In this document: positions 41,050-49,230 of the stretch, in pieces | Numbering within the stretch: position 1 is the stretch's first letter | Layout of the letters: every line of letters begins with the position of its first letter | NCBI RefSeq assembly: GCF_000725545.1 | Contig: NZ_KL647056.1 | Span: 186,001-250,000 of the forward strand | Direction: 5' to 3' | Source: Streptomyces exfoliatus | Lineage (GTDB): Bacteria; Actinomycetota; Actinomycetes; Streptomycetales; Streptomycetaceae | DNA: 64,000 nucleotides | The notes under the pieces: generated by a model | The model's database searches: none | Told to the model about the DNA's origin: nothing | What the model saw: only the letters and a program-made list of their open reading frames with translations | Position numbers and translations under genes: made by a program

Positions 41050-41667
41050 ATGGGCCTTATGCCTCTGTCGAACACCCCGAAAACGGCAATAATCGACGAC
41101 GCCCCGATGGTCAGCGGCGTCCTGGCCCGCGCCTTCGGCGACGACCCGATGATGCGCTGGTTCTTCCCCGACGACGCCTCGCGCGAGGCCGGTCTCGGCC
41201 GGTACTTCACCACCCTCTTCGCCCGGCAGTACGGCCTGCACGGTGTGTGCGAGCGCACCGACGCCGCCGCCGCCTTCTGGGTGGCGCCGGAGGGGCAGGA
41301 CAAGGCCGTTCCCGACGCGGAGACCGTCCAGGAGCTCCAGGAGATCCTCGGTGACCGCGCCGGCCTGTTCCGTGCGGCCGTCGAGGCGGCCGCCGAGCAC
41401 GCGCCGCAGGAGCCCCACTGGTACCTCGCGGTCATCGGTGCCGACCCGGCAGCCCGGGGGCAGGGTCACGGATCCGCGCTGCTGCGCTCCGGCCTCGCGC
41501 AGGCCGACGCGGCAGGCATGCCGGTCTACCTGGAGTCCTCCAAGCCGGACAACCTCCCCGTGTACGAACACTTCGGCTTCGTCGTCCTCGGCGAGGCGAG
41601 CCTGCCGGGCGGCGGTCCGACCCTGTGGGCCATGCGGCGCGCGCCCCGCGACCCCTCGGACGTCTGA
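41050..41667 (+). CDS. GNAT-family N-acetyltransferase
   Basis: The product is 205 aa. ATG 41050 follows AGGAGG closely (4 nt); ATG 41059 is an alternative. The acetyl-CoA binding motif is in HWYLAVIGADPAARGQGHGSALLRSGLAQADAAG (around residues 122-155), ending with the typical VYEHFGFVVLGE. The N-terminal part (MVSGVLARAFGDDPMMRWFFPDD) is common in streptomycete members that act on small molecules. The substrate is unknown. Confidence 0.9.
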   Translation: MGLMPLSNTPKTAIIDDAPMVSGVLARAFGDDPMMRWFFPDDASREAGLGRYFTTLFARQYGLHGVCERTDAAAAFWVAPEGQDKAVPDAETVQELQEILGDRAGLFRAAVEAAAEHAPQEPHWYLAVIGADPAARGQGHGSALLRSGLAQADAAGMPVYLESSKPDNLPVYEHFGFVVLGEASLPGGGPTLWAMRRAPRDPSDV

Positions 41668-41698
41668 GCCGCCACCGGCGGCCTCGGCATCCCGGTCG

Positions 41699-42346
41699 TC
41701 ACGGCGCCGGCCGCCTGGGCTCCTGTGCCGTCCGCGCGCGCAGGTGGTCCAGGAGGCCCGCCGGCTCCGGGTACGGCTCCTCGTTCGGCAGCAGTCGGCG
41801 GGCGCCGTCCAGGTCGCCCGAACGGACGAGGTCGCGCACGTCGTGGGCGAGCGGCGTCACGTCGCTGACCGACACCGTCCACTCGTCCGCGTACCGGCGA
41901 GAGGCCTCGCCCGAGAGTCCGAGCTGGAGCGAGCGGTACGGCAGTGCCCGGAGCTGCGGGTCGCGCTCCGGGTCCCACTGGACGCGTGTCGGCGCCTCCC
42001 TCAACTGCCTCTTCCAGGCGGCCTGGTCGGGGTGGAACCCGCGCTCGTAGTGGGAGAGGCAGGCGTTCCGCAGGGCCCACTCGAAGCCCTCGCGGGTGAT
42101 CTCCACGGCGAGGACGGTCTCCTGGCCCTCCTTCGTCCCCCAGCCGGAGCGGTACATCATCCACAGGAACGACGGCTTGATCCACGTCATCCGGTCCCGC
42201 TTCCAGGTGGCCGGAAACCGGCCCTCGCGGGCCGCGGGCAGGCCGATCCCGGGTCGGTACGCCTGGTAGACGGTGACCGTACGGTCGGTGTGGAGCGCCC
42301 GGATGCGGTACTTCGGCTCATCGGTGGCCGGCTTCGTTTCTTCCAT
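41699..42346 (-). CDS. DUF4291 family protein
   Basis: The product is 215 aa from ATG 42346, preceded by CTGAGG. The DUF4291 pattern is visible: YRIRALHTDRTVTVYQAYRPGIG, then RMTWIKPSFLWMMYRSGWGTKEGQE near residues 50-75. RVQWDPERDPQLRALPYRSLQLGLSGEA follows. It has no signal peptide or membrane helix. The family occurs in many bacteria and eukaryotes and has no established function. The HxlR gene upstream faces the same way but is separated by 68 bp. Confidence 0.85.
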   Translation of the reverse strand: MEETKPATDEPKYRIRALHTDRTVTVYQAYRPGIGLPAAREGRFPATWKRDRMTWIKPSFLWMMYRSGWGTKEGQETVLAVEITREGFEWALRNACLSHYERGFHPDQAAWKRQLREAPTRVQWDPERDPQLRALPYRSLQLGLSGEASRRYADEWTVSVSDVTPLAHDVRDLVRSGDLDGARRLLPNEEPYPEPAGLLDHLRARTAQEPRRPAP

Positions 42347-42414
42347 GGGCCTCAGGATGGGTGAAGTCCCCGGGGAGGACCACCGGTTATCCGTGTCCTC
42401 CCGGCGAGACGTCC

Positions 42415-42855
42415 TCAGGACACCGCCGCCGCCTCCTTGGCGTCGTACTCCTCCCGTGCCGCCGCGATCTCGTTCTGGTGGCGTTCGGTCCAGGTGACCA
42501 GGGACCGGATCGTGGTGTGCAAGGTGCCGCCCAGAGGCGTCAGTTCGTAGTCGACGCGCGGCGGCACCACCGGGTGGACCGTGCGCTTCACCAGGCCGTC
42601 GCGCTCCAGCTGGCGCAGCGTCACGGTCAGCATGCGCTGGCTGACGCCGTCGATCTCGCGCTTCAGCTCGGTGAAGCGCAGGACGCGGCGGTCGAGGAGG
42701 GCGATGACCAGGAGGGACCACTTGTCGGCGACCCGGTCGAGGATCTGCCGCACCTCGCAGTCCTCCCGGGTGTCCCACTGGAAGGGGTCGGGGTCGCCCT
42801 CGGTTCCGTAGGTTCCCGCGCAGTGACTCGGTTCCTTCAAAGTGCCTTCTTCCAT
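42415..42855 (-). CDS. HxlR-family transcriptional regulator (divergent from MFS exporter)
   Basis: The product is 146 aa from ATG 42855. The winged helix has the HxlR pattern DCEVRQILDRVADKWSLLVIALLDRRVLRFTELKREIDGVSQRMLTVTLRQLERDGLVKRTVHPVVPPRVDYELTPLG. It lies back to back with the MFS gene across a 99-bp region holding a nested inverted repeat, so it probably controls that exporter and itself. The effector is not known. Confidence 0.9.
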   Translation of the reverse strand: MEEGTLKEPSHCAGTYGTEGDPDPFQWDTREDCEVRQILDRVADKWSLLVIALLDRRVLRFTELKREIDGVSQRMLTVTLRQLERDGLVKRTVHPVVPPRVDYELTPLGGTLHTTIRSLVTWTERHQNEIAAAREEYDAKEAAAVS

Positions 42856-42884
42856 GGCACCCGATGGTCCCGCAGGATGCAGAT

Positions 42885-42920
42885 GGTTACAAGAGGGAAC
42901 CGACCCTCGGATCGGTAACC
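42885..42920. promoter_or_regulatory. Candidate HxlR operator between regulator and MFS gene
   Basis: GGTTAC (42885-42890) and GTAACC (42915-42920) form an inverted repeat that encloses a second, GAGGG-AACCGA-CCCTC. The total length of 36 bp and its central place fit a dimeric regulator site. Confidence 0.55.
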
Positions 42921-42954
42921 GTCCACCGCAATCCGTCCTGCCCTGGAGGCAGTT

Positions 42955-44421
42955 GTGTCCCTACGCGCCTGGAGTCTGCTCCTCGTCCTCTCCGGGACGA
43001 TCTTCCTCGAAGGCATCGACGTCGCCATGCTCGCCGTCGCCGTCCCCACCGTCCGCGCCGACCTCGGACTCACCACCGGCACCGCCGCCTGGGTCATGTC
43101 CGCGTACGTCCTCGGCTACGCCGGCTTCACACTCCTCGGCGGCAGAGCCGCCGACCTGCTCGGACGGCGCCGGATGCTCCTCGGCTGGCTCACCGTCTTC
43201 CTGCTCTTCTCCGGCCTCGGCGGCCTCGCCGACGAGGGATGGACCCTGATCCTGGCCCGCTTCGTGACGGGCGTCGCCGCCGCCTTCATGACCCCGGCCG
43301 CCCTGTCGATCATCACGACGTCCTACGAGGAGGGCCCGCAGCGCAACCAGGCGCTCCTGGTCTTCGCCGGCACCGCCGCCGGCGGCTTCTCGCTCGGGCT
43401 CGTCATCGGCGGGCTGCTCACCCAGCTCGGCTGGCGCTGGGTCTTCTTCGCCCCGGTCCTCCTCGCCGCCGCCATCCTGGCCGCCGCGATCGCCCTGGTC
43501 CCGAAGGAGCCGCGCCCGGCCCGTGCGAACGGCGCGGCCGACGCGCAGGGCTCTGGTTCCGTGCGGGGCGGCTTCGACCTCGGCGGGGCGCTCACCGCCG
43601 CCGGAGCCATGCTGCTCCTCGCGTACGGCATCATCCGCCTGGAGCACGGACTCACCGGCTGGCAGGTCACGGCCGCCGTGCTCGCGGCCGGACTCCTCCT
43701 CGCCGCGGCCTTCGTCGCCGTCGAGCGCCGGGCCGCCGCCCCCCTCGTCCGCCTCGGCATCCTCCGCAAGGCCTCGCTCGTCCGCGCCGACCTGGGAGCC
43801 CTGCTCTTCGTCGGCTCCTTCTTCGGCTTCCAGTTCGTGGCCACGCTCTACCTCCAGGAGCTGCGCGGCTGGTCGTCCCTCCAGACGGCGCTCGCCCTCC
43901 TCGTGATGGGCGTCGACGCGGTCCTCGCCCCGACGCTCACCCCGCGACTCGTGGCCCGGTTCGGCAACGCCCGGGTGATCCTCGGCGGCTTCGTCCTCGC
44001 CGTCGTCTCCTACGCGCTGTTCCTGCCGGTCGGCCCGGACTGGTCGTACGCGGCGATGTTCCCGACGCTGTTCCTGACCGGGCTCGCGTTCGCCCTGGCG
44101 TACGGGCCGCTCACCATCGCCGGTACGGAGGGGATCGCGGAGGAGGAGCAGGGGCTCGCCGGCGGACTGCTCACGACGGCGACCCAGTTCGGCTCGGCGG
44201 TCGGCATCGCCGCGGTCACCGCGGTGTACGGCCTGGCGGGCGGCGGCCTCGACGGCTTCCGCGCGGCGCTCGTGGTGCCGCTGGTCATGGTCGTGCTCGG
44301 CGCGGTGATCACGGCGACGGGGGTACGCGGCGGGGCGGCCCGCGCGCGGGAGGTCCAGGAGGCCGCTCAGGCCCCGGAGGCCCCGGAGGTGCCCCAGCCT
44401 GCGACGAACGTCACGGTCTGA
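42955..44421 (+). CDS. MFS drug-exporter-like transporter (DHA2 type)
   Basis: The product is 488 aa from GTG 42955, with GGAGG 6 nt upstream. Fourteen membrane helices are likely. The motif-A region LGGRAADLLGRRRMLL and motif-C-like GLVIGGLLTQLGWRWVFFAPV are the marks of drug:proton antiporters. The first helix contains GTIFLEGIDVAMLAVAVPTV. It should export a toxic compound or metabolite; the substrate is unknown. The divergent HxlR gene is its likely regulator. Confidence 0.9.
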   Translation: MSLRAWSLLLVLSGTIFLEGIDVAMLAVAVPTVRADLGLTTGTAAWVMSAYVLGYAGFTLLGGRAADLLGRRRMLLGWLTVFLLFSGLGGLADEGWTLILARFVTGVAAAFMTPAALSIITTSYEEGPQRNQALLVFAGTAAGGFSLGLVIGGLLTQLGWRWVFFAPVLLAAAILAAAIALVPKEPRPARANGAADAQGSGSVRGGFDLGGALTAAGAMLLLAYGIIRLEHGLTGWQVTAAVLAAGLLLAAAFVAVERRAAAPLVRLGILRKASLVRADLGALLFVGSFFGFQFVATLYLQELRGWSSLQTALALLVMGVDAVLAPTLTPRLVARFGNARVILGGFVLAVVSYALFLPVGPDWSYAAMFPTLFLTGLAFALAYGPLTIAGTEGIAEEEQGLAGGLLTTATQFGSAVGIAAVTAVYGLAGGGLDGFRAALVVPLVMVVLGAVITATGVRGGAARAREVQEAAQAPEAPEVPQPATNVTV

Positions 44422-44450
44422 AGGCCCTCGCCCGCCCCTAATGTGGAGGG

Positions 44451-44768
44451 ATGGACCTTTCGCCCGGCTGCCCGCTGATCGGCGTCGTCGCCACGTACAT
44501 GCCCCGGCTCTCGGAGTTCACCTTCGAGCCGGGGCTCGTGGCCGCCGTCGACCAGCACGCCGCCGCCGTGTGCGACGCCCTGATCCCCGCCCAGCGGGGG
44601 CCGGAGGGCCGGACCGTCCGGCGCGAGGAGCTCGCCGACTACGTCCTCGGGTTCACGGACTGGCTCTCCGAGGTCGACTGGACCGAGCCCGTCGGCCACG
44701 ACTTCGCGACCCTGCGCCTCACGGCGGTCTGCTGGCTGATCAGGGAGCACGACCTGCTGGCCGTGTGA
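44451..44768 (+). CDS. Small protein of unknown function
   Basis: The product is 105 aa from ATG 44451, 29 nt after the MFS gene; AGG is seen before the start. The sequence is soluble and acidic with several aromatic residues ([16 protein letters not shown]) and a C-terminal helix [17 protein letters not shown]. There are no motifs I can assign. GC content and codon use match the neighbours, supporting a real gene. It may be cotranscribed with the MFS exporter. A perfect palindrome follows it. Confidence 0.7.
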   Translation: MDLSPGCPLIGVVATYMPRLSEFTFEPGLVAAVDQHAAAVCDALIPAQRGPEGRTVRREELADYVLGFTDWLSEVDWTEPVGHDFATLRLTAVCWLIREHDLLAV

Positions 44769-44772
44769 GACC

Positions 44773-44833
44773 GGATCCGATATCCGGATCCCGGATCCGG
44801 GATCCGGATATGTGGAATGCGGATCCCGGATCC
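44773..44833. repeat. GGATCC-rich palindromic element between convergent genes
   Basis: A perfect 32-bp palindrome spans 44780-44811 (left half ATATCCGGATCCCGGA). Around it are further GGATCC units at 44773, 44821 and 44828. It sits between convergent genes and could act as a terminator stem in both directions. Confidence 0.9.
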
Positions 44834-44840
44834 CCTGGAT

Positions 44841-45668
44841 CTACATCGGGTCCATCGGCGGTTCCTGGCCGGGACGGCGCTCCATCGGCTCCTGTCCCTC
44901 GCCCCGCACCATGCGCTCCTGAGGAGCCGGCATTCCGCTCCGGGCGTCCTCACGGCCCCGCTGGTAGGCCGCGACCTGGTCCTTGGCCCGCCCGGTCTCG
45001 ACCTCGGCCGCCGACAGCCAGCGCTCCCAGCGTCCCCGCATCGGGGTGATGAGACCACCGCCGACGCCGACGATGATGACACCCGCGATCGTCGCGAGCA
45101 CCGCCGTGAGCACCGGCCCGGTCACCGAGGTCGCGATGCCCGCCTGGCTCAGCGCGGCGATCACGCCGAGGCCGACGATGAACGCCCAGGCCGCCGTGGC
45201 GAGGACCCTGCCGTAGGACGTCTGGCTCAGCGCGCCGCCGATGATGTCCCGTACCGCGCGGGCGATGGCCATGGCGACGACGACGATGACGCAGGCGACG
45301 ATCGCCCTCGGCAGCCAGGCGACGATCCCGTTGATCATGACGCTGACCGGGTTGGGGCCGAAGACCCCGAAGGCCAGCTGGAGGGCGATCAGCAGGACCG
45401 CGTAGTAGAGGATCTTGGCGATGATGCCGGTGGCGTCGTACTTCGATTCCCTGAGGGTGTTCGAGACGCCGCTGCGCTCGGCCATCCGCTCGAAGCCGAC
45501 CCGGCGCAGCAGCCGGTCGGCGACCTTGGCGATCATCTTGGCGACGAACCAGCCGATGAGCAGGATCACCAGGAAACCGATGAACTTCGGCACGAATTCG
45601 GCGACGGCGGACCATGCGTCCGTGAATCCCTGGCCGAAGTCGACCGAGAGGGCGAGGCGCTGCGCCAT
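44841..45668 (-). CDS. TM-helix repeat / small mechanosensitive-channel-like membrane protein
   Basis: The product is 275 aa from ATG 45668. Five membrane segments are visible: around residues 27-48, 82-103, 117-137, 155-177 and 183-210. The pattern FVPKFIGFLVILLIGWFVAKMIAKVADRLLRRVGFERMAERSG matches the conserved TM-helix repeat found in CmpX-type channels. The C-terminal 60 residues are polar and Pro/Met/Glu rich (PAPQERMVRGEGQEP). A role in osmotic or envelope stress is likely but not shown. Confidence 0.85.
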   Translation of the reverse strand: MAQRLALSVDFGQGFTDAWSAVAEFVPKFIGFLVILLIGWFVAKMIAKVADRLLRRVGFERMAERSGVSNTLRESKYDATGIIAKILYYAVLLIALQLAFGVFGPNPVSVMINGIVAWLPRAIVACVIVVVAMAIARAVRDIIGGALSQTSYGRVLATAAWAFIVGLGVIAALSQAGIATSVTGPVLTAVLATIAGVIIVGVGGGLITPMRGRWERWLSAAEVETGRAKDQVAAYQRGREDARSGMPAPQERMVRGEGQEPMERRPGQEPPMDPM

Positions 45669-45752
45669 GGAGCCATCTCCACTCGGAGGGGCCCCTCCGG
45701 TTCGGGGCCTGGACCTCCGACGTAACTACGGCGGGGCCGCGTCCGCCCCCGG

Positions 45753-46784
45753 TCAGCGTCCCGGCTGGGCCGAAGGGGTGGAAACCACCGCTGTGGCCCC
45801 GGTCTCTTCACCGGCGTGTCCGGTGGCGGGCGGCACGGGCGCACCCGTTCCGGCCGCGCCCGACCTGGCCGCGCCCTTCGCCGCCTCGACCGCGAGCCGG
45901 CTGCGGCGGCCGGCGCGCAGGGCGTCCCAGGTGAGGATCGTCAGGGCCAGCCAGACGAGGGAGAAGCCGGCCCATCGCTCCGGCGGCATCGCCTCGTGGA
46001 AGTAGAGGATGCCGAGGAGGAACTGGAAGGTCGGTGCCAGGTACTGGAGGAGGCCGAGCGTGGACAGCGGTACGCGGATCGCCGCCGCCCCGAAGCAGAC
46101 GAGCGGGACGGCCGTGACGATGCCGGTGACGGCGAGCAGGAGCGTGTGGCCGGTGCCGTGGGCGCCGAAGGCCAGGGTGCCCTGGCTGCCGAGCCAGACG
46201 AGGTAGCCGAGGGCGGGCAGGAACTGGACGGCGGTCTCGGCGGCGAGCGATTCGAGGCCGCCGATGTTGACCTTCTTCTTCACCAGCCCGTAGGCGGCGA
46301 AGGTGAAGGCGAGGGTGAGGGAGATCCACGGCGGCTGCCCGTACCCGATCGCGAGGACGAGGACGGCGGCGAAGCCGATGCCGACCGCCGCCCACTGCGC
46401 GGGGCGCAGCCGTTCCTGGAGCACGAGGACGCCGAGGGCGATGGTGACGAGCGGGTTGATGAAGTAGCCGAGGGAGGCCTCGACGACGTGGCCGGTGTTG
46501 ACCGACCAGATGTAGAGGCCCCAGTTCACCGTGATGACGGTGGCGGCGACGGTGATCAGGCCGAGTTTGCGCGGGCTGCGGAGGAGCTCGCGTATCCAGC
46601 CCCAGCGGCGGAGGGCGAGCAGGGCGAGGCCGACGAAGGCCAGGGACCACACCATCCGGTGGGCGAGGATCTCGATCGCCCCGGCGGGCCTGAGGAGCGG
46701 CCAGAAGAGCGGGACCAGTCCCCACATGCCGTAGGCGCCGATCCCGTAGAGCAATCCCGCTCGCTCCGTGTTCTCCGTCTTCAC
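45753..46784 (-). CDS. rarD: RarD, EamA-family transporter
   Basis: The product is 343 aa from ATG 46784. Ten membrane helices in two EamA halves are evident. RarD features include GLLYGIGAYGMWGLVPLFWPLL and LAHRMVWSL, then VNWGLYIWSVNTGHVVEASLGYFINPL. The protein has a C-terminal Ala/Pro-rich tail of about 45 residues after the last helix. The family is annotated for chloramphenicol resistance in some hosts, but its natural substrate is unknown. No operon partner is apparent. Confidence 0.92.
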   Translation of the reverse strand: MKTENTERAGLLYGIGAYGMWGLVPLFWPLLRPAGAIEILAHRMVWSLAFVGLALLALRRWGWIRELLRSPRKLGLITVAATVITVNWGLYIWSVNTGHVVEASLGYFINPLVTIALGVLVLQERLRPAQWAAVGIGFAAVLVLAIGYGQPPWISLTLAFTFAAYGLVKKKVNIGGLESLAAETAVQFLPALGYLVWLGSQGTLAFGAHGTGHTLLLAVTGIVTAVPLVCFGAAAIRVPLSTLGLLQYLAPTFQFLLGILYFHEAMPPERWAGFSLVWLALTILTWDALRAGRRSRLAVEAAKGAARSGAAGTGAPVPPATGHAGEETGATAVVSTPSAQPGR

Positions 46785-46876
46785 CGGACCTCCCGCCCTG
46801 TGTCGCGCTGTCCTGTCGAAGGTAGCGCCGCACAGGGCGGCTTGTCATGTCCGTACCGCGATACGGTCATGACGGC

Positions 46877-47743
46877 TCAGGAGGCGTTCAGCGCTTCCTC
46901 GATCGACACGGCGATCGGGGTGGTGGGGCGGCCGATCAGGCGGGTCAGGTCGCCGGTCTGCAGGGCGAGCGCGCCGTGCTCGACGGCCCGGTCGACGTCG
47001 ACCAGGATCTCGGCGAAGGGGGCGGGGACGCCGGCGCCGGTGAGGATCGCGAGGTGGGTCTCGGCGGGGACGCTGCTGTACGTGATCTCCCGGCCGGACT
47101 GCGCGGCGACCTCGGCCGCGTACTCGGCGAGCGACCAGGCGGTGTCGCCGCTCAGCTCGTACGCCCGGTTCAGGTGCTCCTCGGCGGGGCCGGTCAGGAC
47201 GGCGGCCGCGGCGGCGGCGTAGTCGGCGCGGGAGGCCGAGGCGATCCGGCCCTCGCCCGCGTTGGAGACGACGGCGCCGTGGGCGAGGACGGGGGCGAGG
47301 TTCGCGGTGTAGTTCTCGGAGTACCAGCCGTTGCGCAGGAAGGTGTACGGCAGGCCGGAGGCGAGGATCAGCCGCTCGGTCTCCTTGTGCTCGGCGGCCA
47401 GGTCGAAGTCGGCCTCGTCGCCGCCGAGGACGCCGGTGTACGCGAGCTGGGCTACGCCCGCCGCCTTGGCGGCGTCGATCACGGCGGCGTGCTGGGCGAC
47501 GCGCTGTCCGACCTCGCTGCCGGAGATCAGGAGCACCCGGTCGCCGGCCTCGAAGGCGTCCGCCAGGGTCTCGGGACGGCCGTAGTCGGCGATCCGCAGC
47601 TCGACGCCGCGCTCCGCGAGGTCGGCGGCCTTCTCCTTGTTCCGTACGACGGCGGTGACGGATGCGGCGGGGACGCCGGCGAGGAGGGCGTCGATGACGA
47701 GACGGCCGAGGGCTCCGGTGGCTCCGGTGACGACGATGCTCAT
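46877..47743 (-). CDS. NmrA-like NAD(P)H-binding oxidoreductase
   Basis: The product is 288 aa from ATG 47743, with GGAGAAGGAAG upstream. The Rossmann motif is VVTGATGALGRLVIDALL, and AVVRNKEKAADLAERGVELRIADYGRPETL follows, as in QOR2/NmrA atypical short-chain dehydrogenases. LPYTFLRNGWYSENYTANL is the family's substrate-side segment. It lies divergent from an HxlR regulator, a pairing commonly seen for quinone or redox-stress reductases. Substrate is not known. Confidence 0.9.
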   Translation of the reverse strand: MSIVVTGATGALGRLVIDALLAGVPAASVTAVVRNKEKAADLAERGVELRIADYGRPETLADAFEAGDRVLLISGSEVGQRVAQHAAVIDAAKAAGVAQLAYTGVLGGDEADFDLAAEHKETERLILASGLPYTFLRNGWYSENYTANLAPVLAHGAVVSNAGEGRIASASRADYAAAAAAVLTGPAEEHLNRAYELSGDTAWSLAEYAAEVAAQSGREITYSSVPAETHLAILTGAGVPAPFAEILVDVDRAVEHGALALQTGDLTRLIGRPTTPIAVSIEEALNAS

Positions 47744-47823
47744 GGTGCTTCCTTCTCCCGTGGGGGTGCGGTGGGCGGTGCACTCACCGGTACTCACCGT
47801 ACGAGGGGCGCTGTCGTTTCGAA

Positions 47824-47848
47824 AGTACCCACTTTGAAGTAAGGTACT
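47824..47848. promoter_or_regulatory. Candidate HxlR operator upstream of the NmrA-like/HxlR pair
   Basis: AGTACC (47824-47829) and GGTACT (47843-47848) form an inverted repeat around the near-palindrome ACTTTGAAGT (47831-47840), almost concentric. It lies immediately before the HxlR gene. Confidence 0.6.
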
Positions 47849-47851
47849 GGT

Positions 47852-48271
47852 ATGGGAGTAAGTGACATGGGCGAGAAGCCGAAGGCGCTGTTCACCGACG
47901 TCGTCGGGGGCATGTGCCCGGCGCGTCTCGTCCTGGAGCACGTCACCAGCCGCTGGGGCGTCCTGATCCTGATCGCGCTGCTCGAGCGCTCGTACCGCTT
48001 CAGCGAACTGCGCCGGAGGGTCGGTGGAGTCAGCGAGAAGATGCTCACGCAGACGCTCCAGACCCTGGAGCGCGACGGCTTCGTCCTGCGCGTCGCCAGG
48101 CCCGTCATCCCGCCCCACGTCGACTACAGCCTCACCGCCCTGGGCGAGGAGGCCGCCCGTCAGGTCTCGGAGCTCGCCCGCTGGACCGACAGCCGGGTCC
48201 CGGAGGTCGAGGAGGCCCGCGCGCGATACGACGAGGCGCGTCGCGACAATGCCACGGATCCGTCTCAATGA
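47852..48271 (+). CDS. HxlR-family transcriptional regulator (divergent from NmrA-like gene)
   Basis: The product is 139 aa from ATG 47852; ATG 47867 is also possible and has GGGAG 9 nt upstream. The winged helix shows CPARLVLEHVTSRWGVLILIALLERSYRFSELRRRVGGVSEKMLTQTLQTLERDGFVLRVARPVIPPHVDYSLTALG. The N-terminal Cys (GGMCPARL) is in the position used as a redox or aldehyde sensor in several HxlR proteins. That fits control of a redox enzyme, but it is inference. Confidence 0.92.
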   Translation: MGVSDMGEKPKALFTDVVGGMCPARLVLEHVTSRWGVLILIALLERSYRFSELRRRVGGVSEKMLTQTLQTLERDGFVLRVARPVIPPHVDYSLTALGEEAARQVSELARWTDSRVPEVEEARARYDEARRDNATDPSQ

Positions 48272-48357
48272 CGCTGTAACCGGGGCGAGTTGTCAGTCCC
48301 TGGCCATACGATCTGCTCACCGTTCGTGGGGAAACCGTGAGGGACCGTGGGGGAACT

Positions 48358-49230
48358 GTGGCGTACGGGGAGCGGAAGCCTCGGCATGTCTGGCGCGCCG
48401 TGATGGTGGGCGGGATGCTGGGCGGCTTGGTGTTGACGGGCTGTTCCGACGGGGGTGACGACGGGAAGAAACCCGACGGCATGGGGAGTACGAGCACGTC
48501 GGCCGCCCCGACCAAGGCGTCCCCGACCACACCCGACCCGACCACGGCGTCTCCGCCGCCCACCGCCCTTCCCTTCGTCCCCGACCCGAAGCGCGCGCCG
48601 AAGACCGAGGCCGACGCCAGACGGATCGCCCTCGCCGTCGTCGCGGGACCCGACGCCTGGGGCCCGGACTACGTGAAGCGCACCCCGCACCTCAGCGACC
48701 CGGCCTACTGGCCGGTGCTCGGTGCCGACTGCTCCTGGGGGACCGGCACCCGGCCCGCCACCGTCCTCTACAGCGTCACCGCCTACAGCGAGATCCCCGC
48801 CGACGGCGCCCTCGGGAACCTCCGGGTCGCCGCCACCGTCACCGTGCACCGCACGGAGGCCGACGCCGACTGGGAGATGGCCGGGACCCTGGAGGAGGCG
48901 CTCCGCTGCCCCGACCAGAAGCTGCGCGACGGCGAGCGCATCTCCGACCTCATCTCGCTCGGCAACCCCTTCGGCGTCGGAGGCAACTTCACCGCCCACG
49001 ACTCCCTCGGAGAACGCGGGACCTACCTCAACGACGCGGTGAAGGGGAAGCAGTTCTACGGCTGGTACCAGTCGCGGATCGGCCAGGTCACCGTCGCCAC
49101 CGTCGTCAAGGGTGCGCCCGGCTACAGCGAGCAGGAGGGGAGCGGCACGGTCGGCACCGTGACGGCCCAGGTCCAGGCCCTCGTCACGATGCTCCAACGT
49201 GCCGAGGACGAACTGGAGGTCCAGTCATGA
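48358..49230 (+). CDS. Lipoprotein upstream of kinase/solute-binding fusion genes
   Basis: The product is 290 aa. GTG 48358 is chosen because GGGGGAA lies 4-6 nt upstream; GTG 48337 is also in frame. A lipobox LVLTGC puts the lipidated Cys near residue 29, followed by a Thr/Ser/Pro linker. The extracytoplasmic domain contains ADCSWGTGTRPATVLYSVTAY and LGNPFGVGGNFTAHDSLGERGTYLND. I do not recognise a named family. Its last codon overlaps the start of the kinase fusion gene (ATGA), so the three genes probably form one operon. Confidence 0.78.
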   Translation: MAYGERKPRHVWRAVMVGGMLGGLVLTGCSDGGDDGKKPDGMGSTSTSAAPTKASPTTPDPTTASPPPTALPFVPDPKRAPKTEADARRIALAVVAGPDAWGPDYVKRTPHLSDPAYWPVLGADCSWGTGTRPATVLYSVTAYSEIPADGALGNLRVAATVTVHRTEADADWEMAGTLEEALRCPDQKLRDGERISDLISLGNPFGVGGNFTAHDSLGERGTYLNDAVKGKQFYGWYQSRIGQVTVATVVKGAPGYSEQEGSGTVGTVTAQVQALVTMLQRAEDELEVQS

